DNA of 64,000 nt from Strigamia acuminata. Lineage: Eukaryota; Arthropoda; Chilopoda; Geophilomorpha; Linotaeniidae. The stretch's first letter is position 1. Each line of letters opens with the position of its first letter. The notes beneath the pieces were generated by a model. That model made no database searches and had not been told where the DNA came from. It worked only from the letters and a program-made list of their open reading frames with translations. The stretch lies in the NCBI GenBank assembly GCA_949358305.1, contig OX442324.1, positions 3,538,001 to 3,602,000 of the forward strand, read 5' to 3'. Position numbers and translations under genes: made by a program. Of this stretch, positions 55,538 through 64,000 are shown one piece after another.

Positions 55538-57964
55538 TCACAATTCTTCATGATAATATGATGTATGAGTTTTAAGCCAGTTGGAGTTAGTGTGGATTCG
55601 TTTCTTTGCGATTTGTAACAAACGAAGAAATTCGCCCACGTCAAATGCGTAATTTGTGAATTTAGCGTGAGCACCTAAAGTCGGGTGATGACCCTGAAAT
55701 TGTATCAATTTTTTAACAACAATAATCGCAAGAAATTTTAGATTAATAAACACAAACCTGATCTTCTTGTATGAGTAGGTCCTGATTTACCCAAGTCATG
55801 TAATGAATACCGCGTAAATTCGCCAGATCTCTGTAACACGCTTCATCTTCACAGTTATAACTAAATTATTCATAGAAAAAATATTAATTCACTTAATAAT
55901 TATTACTTAGACAGAACTCACATCTCAAAAATAACGGCCCAGTCAGGTAGAAAGAGCAAATGAGTTAAACCTGCACCGTGGATCCCAACTAATATGTCGG
56001 TATTGTGAACAATCTAAAAAATATATTTTTAAAAAAAATGCACAAATTCGCGTTAAAATGCTAGTTCAAATTTAACTAACCTTTAGCTGCTCGTAAAAGG
56101 ACGTGCGGCTGTGAATGAACATTTTTAAAAAAATTAAAATTTCGTTTAAAAAAAAAAAAATTTTAATTCCTCCTTACTGATTGAAATTCACTTTTCGAAC
56201 TTCAAAGTCGTATGTCATTTGTGCAGCCCGAATCAACTAAGAATAGATTGTATCAGTTTGTATGAATTTAATATTCAGTTAATTTAGATTCATTAAAACT
56301 AACTTCATCCTCGTTTAAAATTTTACGATAAGTAGTTTCACGGGACAGCAATGTGACACGTAGTTTATTATTCTGTAATAAAAAGAAAAAATCAAGAAAA
56401 AAAAATTAATTAATTAAATTATGGGATTTACAGTAGCTTTAACGTGGTTAATCTCCAACCGATGTAGAACATGATGCGTAAAAGCATGGAAAACACCACT
56501 CGACAAACAGCCCGAAATTAGAGGCATGTTATAATACATTCCGAAGATCATTCGTGGTAAAAAAGAAAAAACTAAATCACGAAAACAAACCTAAATTTGA
56601 AATAAACAATGAGTGGGTGAGTGCACTTGTGCTTCGCATTTTTATACATTTTTATTACTTTTTTTCCCGCAAAGTTTTGCAAATTAAGAATCGGATGAAA
56701 CGTAAATGCTTTCCACATTACTTCAAAATTACTGAAATACGGCGTCTAAAAATAATTCAAGTAAATACAATCACAATTCAAACAACAACACTGTATATAT
56801 ATATTTATATATATATTTATATATATATATATTTACCATGTCCCAAATTAAAATGTTAACGTCCTGAGAGAACGAATTATTCATGTGTTGGCTTAAGTAC
56901 AAATTAAAAAAATCACAAAAATGGTGGTACATGTTTACAGCTGAAAACAAATCGGAATTTAATAAATACAATGCACTTAAAAGTGAACTATTTGTCTTTA
57001 CTGGCATCCAATTTCATCAAAAATGTTGGTTTGTCAACTACAATATCACATTTTCCATCTGCAATAGGTCGATACGATAGTGGGACAAAATTCTGAAGTT
57101 CAGCTGCCCTAAAAACCAGAAATCGAACAAATATAAAACGAGTAATTCCAAAATCAAATTCGCTTAATACCACGACTGCAATGGACTTCTGTGTGTAAGT
57201 CTCTCCGCCATAAGTTGTTCATTAAGCTCGCAATGTCCTCCCATTTCACCTTTTTTCAAAACATCCATCCTGTACCTAAAATACTTATAATGTCAGACAT
57301 TTTTAGCGATCGAATTTGCACACTTCGTCCTCTATTAACCTCATAGGCAACTCTACGTTCAGTAAATTATCAAAATTGAACATAATATTCTTTGCATGGC
57401 AATAACGCGAATGATCGGCACAATGTACGGAAGTATCATCCTGAAAAAAAAAACACAATAAATTCAATAAATCATTCTTTTTTTCAAAAATAAATTTCAA
57501 TTTCATTACGGGGTGTGAGGATCTACAAAGTGGTTTCATTTCTTTTCCCCGATCTCGTATGTATCCAAAATCGCCTTGAGAGAAGAATAAATCTATCTGA
57601 TCCTGCTTCGATTTGGCCCATCCACCATGATCGCCTGGACACGAAGGAATTGAATAAATTTGTTGCGACGTGCAATTCTCCTCGTATCCCCAACAACCAT
57701 TTTGTTTGGTATATTTCTGTTGTGATAAAAATAAAAAATTAAACAATTGATCAACAATGAAGAGCAAATAATTAATTTCATAAAATTGTTTACATGATAA
57801 GGACACGACACGTTTTTCGCACACAGTTGTTTGATTGCAGGATTGTTAGCTAAGAAAAACGGACTGTGTTGTTTCGGTATGTTTACTTCTTTGTCGAAGT
57901 CAAAGGTGATGATGCTACAATAAGTACGGGTGGACACGAAAACCAGTAATAAATAACTTAACAT
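55538..57964 (-). CDS. EOGT: EGF-domain-specific O-GlcNAc transferase EOGT
   Basis: Fourteen minus-strand exons: 57964-57794, 57716-57510, 57440-57340, 57275-57171, 57108-57002, 56940-56837, 56745-56659, 56590-56432, 56372-56304, 56236-56178, 56108-56081, 56013-55922, 55860-55758 and 55693-55538. They encode 515 aa (human 527). Family landmarks are the signal peptide, [105 protein letters not shown] and [19 protein letters not shown]. It ends in HEEL, an ER-retention variant of KDEL. EOGT adds O-GlcNAc to secreted EGF repeats such as those of Notch or Dumpy, in the ER lumen. The ATG faces another gene only 84 bp away. Confidence 0.95.
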
Positions 57965-58000
57965 TGTAAGTTATGATGGCAATCCACATTGCACGGTTCC

Positions 58001-58022
58001 ATTCATTCATTCATTCATTCAT
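58001..58022. repeat. (ATTC)5 microsatellite in a shared promoter
   Basis: Five ATTC units plus AT lie within the 84 bp that separate the EOGT start (57964, minus) from the start of the 77-aa gene (58049, plus). Confidence 0.9.
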
Positions 58023-58048
58023 AACTAAACAAAACAGATCAACTCTTG

Positions 58049-58394
58049 ATGGAGACGAAACACACTCCTCGATATAGACGAATTTCAAGCGTAGCGAAGC
58101 GACGTCTGTCGGGAAAATTTCTCTCTCTAAAATGGCGTCGTTTTCAAGAGGTAGTACGGACAAATTTCAGGTTATTTCTATTTAAAAGCAATAATTACAA
58201 CCATTTCTTTTATCTTTTAAAGGATTTGGAAGACCAAAGAAAGCAAAAGAAACAATTTTCTCAAGATTTTCATGAAGCAAAACGAAAAAGTAAGCAAACA
58301 TTCATTTATTTAATTTTAATCCATGATAGTCGAAACCACTTTTCAAAACCGCTTTATTGCATTACATGTTATTACCGCTTACAAATATAAATAA
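58049..58394 (+). CDS. Small basic protein of unknown function, 77 aa
   Basis: Exons 58049-58150, 58223-58289 and 58330-58394 join in frame with good GT-AG sites. The protein is highly basic with a predicted helix (RRFQEDLEDQRKQKKQFSQDFHEAKRK). There is no signal peptide or membrane span. I do not recognise a family. Its start is divergent from EOGT and its stop lies 34 bp from the stop of the convergent Pro/Gln-rich gene. The last exon is the weakest part, with acceptor GATAG and a pyrimidine-poor tract. Confidence 0.5.
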
Positions 58395-58428
58395 GAGTAC
58401 ACGGAATGCATATCAAGTTTACAACGTA

Positions 58429-58755
58429 TTAATTATCCTCATCCTTATTTTTATTTTGTTGTCGTCTGCCTTTTCTGGGGCCTCCAGATTCCGCCGCATT
58501 TGGATTTCCTCTGCCTTTACCTGCATTTCCTTTCTTTCTAAATTGGCCCTTACTTTCTCCTTCTCCTTTTCCCCCTTTTCTACCACCTGATTGTTGTTTA
58601 TTTGGTTCTTCGTCTTCCTCATCGTCCTCGTCGTCTTCATCATCATCTAAACTGTCAACCTCGTGCTCATCGGATTTTCTAGGATGCTCCTGACCGCCTT
58701 GTGGTCGTTTCTGACCGCGGCCTTGTTGTTGTTGTGGTTGTTGTGGTTGTTGTGG

Positions 58756-58793
<38 letters not shown>

Positions 58794-59314
58794 GGTCAGC
58801 ATTTTGAGGTTGTCTGCGTTGTGGATTTCCTCCACGGCCCTGGCCATATGCTGCTCTTGCGCCGGGCCCTGGTGCCTCGTAAATTGGCGGGGCCCAGGGA
58901 TCGGGCGCGAATAACCCGGGTTGGGGTCTGTACGGTGATGGGTCGGCGGGCCCATACAAGATGGCGGACTCGCCACCAGGTCCATATGGTACGGGTCCTG
59001 GCGGCGGGTATGCTTGAGCATTACCATAAGGTTGTGCACCGCTGCCAATCACTGAGCCCATTGCTGAAAATAACTGTGCCCATTCTGGTGGGTATGCACT
59101 AGGGGGTCCTGGTGGGACTGGAACTACATAAGATTCTTGTGGTGGTGGTGGTGGTGGACCTGTCGAAGGAAAAAATTATTATTATCAAAATTTTTTTTTT
59201 TTTTTTTTAAATTTAAAATTAAAATGAACCTGGATTTTGTTGGGAGTAAGTGATGTGTATTCTGGTTGACAAAAAAAGGAGACATAGAAGTGAGAGGGAA
59301 ATTTTCTGCAACAT
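58429..59314 (-). CDS. Secreted Pro/Gln-rich, acidic-basic low-complexity protein, 271 aa
   Basis: Two minus-strand exons, 59314-59230 and 59159-58429, joined in phase 1. The signal peptide is MLQKISLSLLCLLFLSTRI. Next come a Pro run, a Gly/Pro/Tyr-rich segment (PYGPGG, PPGPVPYGP, YRPQPGLFAP), a poly-Gln tract of twelve residues followed by PQQPQQPQQQQ, an acidic block (DDDEDDEDDEEDEE), and a Gly/Lys/Arg-rich end (GGRKGGKG, KGNAGKGRGN). This block design is typical of extracellular matrix, cuticle, adhesive or biomineral proteins. No family is recognised. The Gln tract is a CAA-rich trinucleotide repeat and may be length-polymorphic. Confidence 0.65.
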
Positions 59315-59689
59315 TTTTCGATTGGAGCTGAATGTGGAATAAAGGAATTGATTTTATGCGTTGGCTTTATTGATTTTGCAATTAAATTGAAATCCGGGTA
59401 TAGTTAACTTAAGGGGTGTATTGTAAGCATTTGAATTCCTGTTTGAATTCATTTGAATTGGTTTTTTCTTACATTCAATTTAATTATATTTTACATTGTA
59501 TTAATTAATGTTTCACACTTGTCTATGGTATAATCTAGAGATGAAAATTTGTACTTGCAGTGGTCGACATGTTGGGATGGGTAATAAAATAAATGAGCAG
59601 TGGCATTATGGGAGCATTTTCGCTTTTGTTTTTTCGGGTTTTCCACATGAAAGTGTTGTCATATTCTGATTTGGGCGTCTGGCATGAGT

Positions 59690-60130
59690 CATGTAATTTT
59701 TCGGGCGTCTGGCATAAGTCTTGTAATTTTTCGGGGCCCTATGCCTGAATGAATTTCGGGCCCCTTAACACAAATTTGCACAAAATTTCAATACCAATAA
59801 AATATTTTTTTGTGTGCAAATTTTGGACCTGAGGAACGTAAAAATTTCTTTTTTATCCATGATATTTATTCTGTGGCCAAAAATTCCTTCTGAGATCTAA
59901 AAACGTCCAATTTTTGGCTAAAATCGTCCAATTTTTGGCTAAAACAAGCTATTTTTGGCTAAAAACAGCCATTTTTGGCTAAAAACAGCCATTTTTGGCT
60001 AAAAACAGCCATTTTTGGCTAAAAACAGCCATTTTTGGCTAAAAACAGCCATTTTTGTGTGCGAAGATTGAACCAAGATTGAACTTAGGGGCCCCTAAAC
60101 TTATGGGGCCCTGTGCAGCCGGCCGCCCCC
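59690..60130. mobile_element. Possible non-autonomous repeat element with internal 20-bp tandem repeats
   Basis: GGGGCCCTATGC (59733-59744) and GGGGCCCTGTGC (60105-60116) bracket the region. Each is next to a second GGGCCCC-type block in roughly inverted arrangement (TTAAGGGGCCC when the left one is read backwards, TTAGGGGCCCC on the right). Between them, 59903-60057 holds about eight copies of AAAAACAGCCATTTTTGGCT. Each copy can fold as AGCCA-TTTT-TGGCT. No coding potential is seen. The boundaries are uncertain. Confidence 0.4.
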
Positions 60131-60340
60131 AACATTTTGCGTCCATTGTTCATGATAGTTGTTTTTAGCAGTATTAGGTTGTAATATTTAGTTCTGATTC
60201 TGCTGCAACAAAAAACAAAATATTTTCATGATTTTCGTTTTTTTTTCATGATTTCCGAACGTACAATGACAACAACAGACAACAACAGTAGATTGTGTAA
60301 ATTGATTTTAATAGTAACCAATAGTGTTTTTTACAAGAAT

Positions 60341-60768
60341 CTATGCAAGAATATGACTTGTAACGGCAGTTGCTGGCGCATCGGCTTTACTTGGCGCTGG
60401 TGTTGCCGCAACGCTATCTGGGGCCGTAGACGGCTTGGATTCGCCAGGAACGTTCTTCGTTAAAGGTGCATGATCATCTTTCGCGGTTTTGAATGATGGA
60501 TGGAATACTCTATTTTCGACCAGCTCCAGTCTCTTTTTAAGTTTTCGTATTTCGTAGGTTTTGTAATTTAGTTGGTCTGCTAAATACCGAAATTCGGATA
60601 ATAGTTGGTTTCGTGCATGGTCGATTTCGGAATTGTGATCCTGATGCCAAGCTGCAATAAATGATACGTAACCATGGTGATAAAAATATTATCTGAATAT
60701 TTACCGAGTGTTTCTGGAAATTGCAACGCAATAGCAACAGCGATCAGCAATAACGCATCAAACTTCAT
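60341..60768 (-). CDS. Small secreted coiled-coil protein, 124 aa
   Basis: Exon 1 (60768-60705, 64 nt, ends in phase 1) encodes the signal peptide MKFDALLLIAVAIALQFPETL. Exon 2 (60651-60341) encodes the mature part: an amphipathic helix with Leu/Tyr spacing (ARNQLLSEFRYLADQL, YEIRKLKKRLELVENRV), then an Ala/Pro/Thr-rich tail ending at 60341. The function is unknown. The exon layout is the same as the gene at 63032-62700, suggesting paralogy. Confidence 0.65.
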
Positions 60769-62699
60769 TTTAATTGAATTAATGGATTTAATTTCACAAT
60801 GGAGCATCGTTTTATAGTTTTGCCATTTGTTATGTTATCTCCAGGATATTCATAATCAATGCAGAAAACACGTAATTGTAATTTAAGTAAATGTAGGGTA
60901 GTTATTGTTATACATTTTCCAGAAATTGCTTTAGCACCTTCGAATGAAATGTGTATTGTGTGACGTGAAAATGCTATAGATTTTTGGTATTAAGGAACAA
61001 GCGAGATATTTTTATTTCGTTAAAAATAAAGTTTAATTTTTGTGGATTATTGGCAATACGCAGTGACGTAGCTACAAATTTCCGGCTCCTATGCGAAATG
61101 TAAAAAGGGCTCACCTACCTCCGAAGTGCGTCCTTTTTAAAGGCTTTCATTTAACTTGACAAGAATGTGCACAGTAGCGCCACCACTTGTAATAACGCAA
61201 CTATAATTGGATGCCAGATTGCCAGTGTATCAACTTTAAATCTGCTTCGTTTTTCATCATAGTGGTTAATAAATTCTGAAACTAGGCTAATTCTGTTCAA
61301 AATAAATTATTATTTTTTTTTGACAAAATTTTTATGTAAAATTTTTTTTTTGTGCTATTTTCAGCGCGATCATGGCAGTCTGACATGTGCTGATATAAGT
61401 AATATAAAAGCCTTTTTCCAAAAAATTGTAGTTTTTATATTTATTTATTTATTTTATTTTATTTTATTTTATTGGCATCTATCTTGTTTCTTTTTCATGG
61501 CCATTCACCATATCTTTTCTGTGAGTACCACAAAAAATCTGGTGTGACAGACTGGTACATGTTCTGCTACCAGAAACCAGATGATTCTGATAGGATTTTC
61601 TGTCAGGTCTATATACACAGAAAAGTCTGTGGGCATACACTTTTGTTAGCAGATGATCTTATGACTACTAAGCTTTACTTGTTAACATTAATGCGGTTAG
61701 GAAGTAGGAACGGTTCACCGAGTTGGTCACATGTTCAGATCCCATTAGAACCAAGAAGTTAAGCAGCACAGTTGTTTCTCATCCTTGTCTGACTAACCTA
61801 GGTACTGTTTCTAGAGCAAGATCATCCGGCAGTGCCAGGTCTCAGGGTGTCAATACTGTCTCTCCGGGCACTGAGTTTTGTTATAATTTCTCCTGGGTTT
61901 TGTATCAAAATATAATCATAACTTAGTTAGATTTGTAGAAAAAGGAATTTTTTTTCTCATTGTTATACAGTAATCTTTTTTTTACTCTCAGGAAACCATG
62001 ATTGTTAATGTATGGTAAAATAAAGGTTTATTTTTGTCGGTCAATTGCAGTTTTTGTCTACTCATATATCTGTAATAGTTATGACATTGGCAGTACGATG
62101 GTCACGATTTCTTTTTGTAATGTGATAATGAATAGAGAGTTATATACAAGTGCCGTTGTTGTAATGAGTTGTAGATGAGAAAGTATACAGTTTGGGACAA
62201 GTTATTGTGGCGGAAAGCGACGTGGTTGTACTTATATTTGCGTCTGCGAACCCATGCACGCACCAATACATGAGTTTTTGAAATAGTAACAGTTAGTGAC
62301 AATATTCACTCGTGTGTAATAAACAATTTTAGACTTGTGTGTTTTCCTATGCAAATAAAATGGAATTTTAATTATGGGGGCATTCTTAAATTCATTTAAA
62401 CTTGTTTATCTAGACTGGTTTAAAAAATATAAACAAGTTTAAATGACTTTATTAATGCGCTTGGTGTTTGAATTTGGCATCAAGTTAGAGGGTGCAGATT
62501 GTGAGCTTTTTAGAGCAAAAATGAAACAAATGCGCAATTTTATGCATAACTCGTAAATAGTTTCTCTTCAGTTTTCACGAACAAGTGTAAACAATTTTTA
62601 ATGCGTGTATTTAAAATCATTATGCAGACAGCAATTGAAAACGTTTTATTCATTCGAAACTCGTATTTGAGCATACACAAGAAATCAAACAAATGGACT
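60769..62699. other. Spacer with decayed repeat-like sequence
   Basis: No supported gene. A CAGTGACGTAGCTAC motif near 61,061 is typical of transposon ends. A segment near 61,735-61,770 (AAGAAGTTAAGCAGCA) resembles the 5S rRNA box A region. A perfect 17-bp inverted repeat lies at 62393-62445. The open frame around 61,472-61,762 resembles no family. This looks like old repeat DNA. Confidence 0.4.
62393..62445. repeat. Perfect 17-bp inverted repeat (MITE-like)
   Basis: CATTTAAACTTGTTTAT (62393-62409) and ATAAACAAGTTTAAATG (62429-62445) are exact reverse complements separated by 19 bases. The flanking bases do not show a clear target duplication. Confidence 0.85.
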
Positions 62700-63032
62700 T
62701 CACGTAGTCGGTGCGTCAGTAGCAGCGTCTGGTGGTGGAGCAGCGTCTGGTGGTGGAGCAGCGGCTGCTGCCCCAGCATCCGGTGGATGTTCAAGCTGTG
62801 ACACTCTCATTTCGAGTGCTTTTATTTCTTCTTGAAGAGAGCGCAGACTAAGTTCGACGGGTTTGACCTTGGTTTTTTGCGGTACTCTGGGTGGTGCTGC
62901 TTTGTTTCTATTATCTGTTGTAATTGACAATGATTATTTTATACACTCACATATTTCTGTGAACTTACAGAATAAGCAGTTTGCAGTTGCAAACACCGCC
63001 AGTAGAACTAGAAGTGAAATTAGTTTTGCCAT
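62700..63032 (-). CDS. Small secreted coiled-coil protein, 92 aa
   Basis: Exon 1 (63032-62969, 64 nt, phase 1) encodes the signal peptide MAKLISLLVLLAVFATANC. Exon 2 (62914-62700) encodes a basic linker (PPRVPQKTKVKP), a short heptad helix (LSLRSLQEEIKALEMRVSQLE), and an Ala/Pro tail in which PPPDAA is repeated. Signal-exon length, intron phase, helix and Ala/Pro tail all parallel the gene at 60768-60341. Sequence identity is low, so common origin is inferred from structure. The function is unknown. Confidence 0.65.
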
Positions 63033-63468
63033 ATTTGGCCAATGTTGCTACTTTTTGGTGTGATTTTAAATGAATGGCTGGATTCAGGATACGATTTTTC
63101 GTTATTTTATACTGGTGTTTTATTATCTTTTGTTTGCCATTTTCTGCTTAATATAGTGTATTTTAATTACTCAATCAGCCATTCAGGTGTCATGATATTC
63201 AAGGAAATTGTAAACAGAATATTGCAGTTATTAGCGCACGATGTACGATCGTTTTACATCAATTAAAAAACAAATTAGGAGAATTAACTTAATTACTTCT
63301 GACAACATCACAGCCTTTTTATTTCTGACGTCACTCTTCGTTAGAAAAAAAAAATGTATTTCGAATATTTTTGGAAAGTTGAATTTATTTTTATTTTTTA
63401 CTAGAATTACACATGATACTTTCGAGTACAATAGAATTGTACTTTATATCCAATAAATTAAATTTGAA

Positions 63469-63918
63469 TTATGTCAGCCCAACCTTTGCTTTAAACCAAT
63501 CTTTAAATTCGTAAAGTATACCACCAAGAGTAGGAGGTTCGGTCGGCGCCGGTACACATGCGACTGATTTTGGATTGAAGTTTTCTAAATTTGGTGAATT
63601 TGGACTTTCTTCCGGAATTTCATTGAGGGCTGGATTGAAATTTCTTAAATTTGGACTTTCTTGCGGTAATTCATCGAGGGCTGGATTGAAATAACTTAAA
63701 TTTGCACTTTCTTGCAGTAATTCATTGAGGGCTGGATTTAAATTTCGTAATTTTGGATTTCCTTGCGGTATTTCATTGAGGGCTGGATTTAAATGGCGTG
63801 AATTTGGACTTTCGTGCGGTGTTTCATTGGGCGGTTGCAAATTGCTTACAGCTTCTTGAAATGCGTTTTGGACTTTATCCTGATAGGTTTGGTATATGCG
63901 AAGAATCTTATTTTGCAT
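63469..63918 (-). CDS. Repeat protein with 17-residue NPALNE units (5' end possibly outside)
   Basis: The visible exon 63918-63469 follows an acceptor (TTTCCAG) and opens with ATG in phase 0. Either translation starts here or an upstream exon (beyond the window) supplies a signal peptide, as in the neighbouring small genes. Residues 1-35 form an amphipathic helix (KVQNAFQEAVSNLQ). Four to five 17-residue units of the type NPALNEIPQESPNLRNF follow, coded by 51-bp DNA repeats. The end is a Pro-rich segment and FKDWFKAKVGLT. No family is recognised. Confidence 0.55.
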   Translation of the reverse strand: MQNKILRIYQTYQDKVQNAFQEAVSNLQPPNETPHESPNSRHLNPALNEIPQGNPKLRNLNPALNELLQESANLSYFNPALDELPQESPNLRNFNPALNEIPEESPNSPNLENFNPKSVACVPAPTEPPTLGGILYEFKDWFKAKVGLT

Positions 63919-64000
63919 CTGGAAATGGAAATATATGCACAATATAATTTTGTTTATTTTTCTTTATCTTTATTTTTATTTTTAAATTTTTTAATAAAGA

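Noticed and set aside
58701-59102. Plus-strand frames rich in Val or Leu opposite the Gln tract
   Set aside because: They are the antisense of the CAA repeat in the Pro/Gln-rich gene.
61472-61762. 96-codon plus-strand frame (FCEYHKKSGVTDWYMFCYQKPDD)
   Set aside because: No real start context and no splice partners. It overlaps repeat-like and 5S-like sequence.
61830-61873. CAGTGCC...GGCACTG hairpin
   Set aside because: A 7-bp stem with a loop of about 30 bases is expected by chance.

Overview
This is a stretch of animal nuclear genome. The genes are split by GT-AG introns, mostly 50-100 bp, with AATAAA signals after the stops, RNA polymerase III tRNA genes, and many A/T homopolymers and microsatellites. 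The gene set (FoxP, a PKC-delta type kinase, Rho1, a Shavenoid-like protein, LAMTOR5, LSM3, TMEM209, EXOG, PHYH, EOGT) and a triple TATCGATA (DRE-type) promoter suggest a protostome, most likely an arthropod or other ecdysozoan. The species cannot be named from the sequence alone.

Layout. Bases 1-13,333 hold no gene I can support. They are a mix of CpG-rich, CCAAT-, CRE- and X-box-bearing blocks and A/T-rich filler, probably 5' regulatory or intronic DNA of FoxP. FoxP lies at 13,334-20,824 (+). Its N-terminal exon(s) are not identified, and a 200-N gap interrupts the forkhead domain. Two tRNA genes (Arg-CCT with an intron, Val-CAC) separate it from LAMTOR5 (23,680-24,524, +). Next is a PKC-delta type kinase (24,806-31,612, +). 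One of its introns contains a 1,207-codon open frame whose last codons form a splice donor in phase with the kinase exons. A WD40 protein (32,506-34,145, +) and Rho1 (35,449-36,396, +) follow.

The right half is gene-dense: a BTB-BACK-Kelch protein (-), a WAP-domain secreted peptide (+), LSM3 (-) and TMEM209 (+) sharing a DRE promoter, a Shavenoid-like membrane protein (+) with a 27-copy perfect minisatellite in an intron, EXOG (-), peroxisomal PHYH (+), a small Cys/Trp-rich secreted peptide (+), EOGT (-), a 77-aa protein (+), a Pro/Gln-rich secreted protein (-), and a 60-64 kb cluster of small proteins on the minus strand, two of them clearly secreted.

Functionally most genes are unrelated housekeeping or signalling genes: lysosomal mTORC1 scaffold, U6 snRNP/mRNA decay, nuclear envelope, mitochondrial nuclease, peroxisomal alpha-oxidation, ER O-GlcNAcylation. 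Rho1 and the Shavenoid-like protein could both act in epidermal actin structures. The most unusual locus is the PKC gene: its 4.1-kb intron carries an apparent internal promoter (AP-1 site, TATA box, CACGTG boxes) and a giant exon coding for an about 550-residue Lys/Ile/Ala/Glu hexad repeat that could be spliced in frame onto the kinase. All gene models were built by eye from splice signals and remembered protein families; no search was run.
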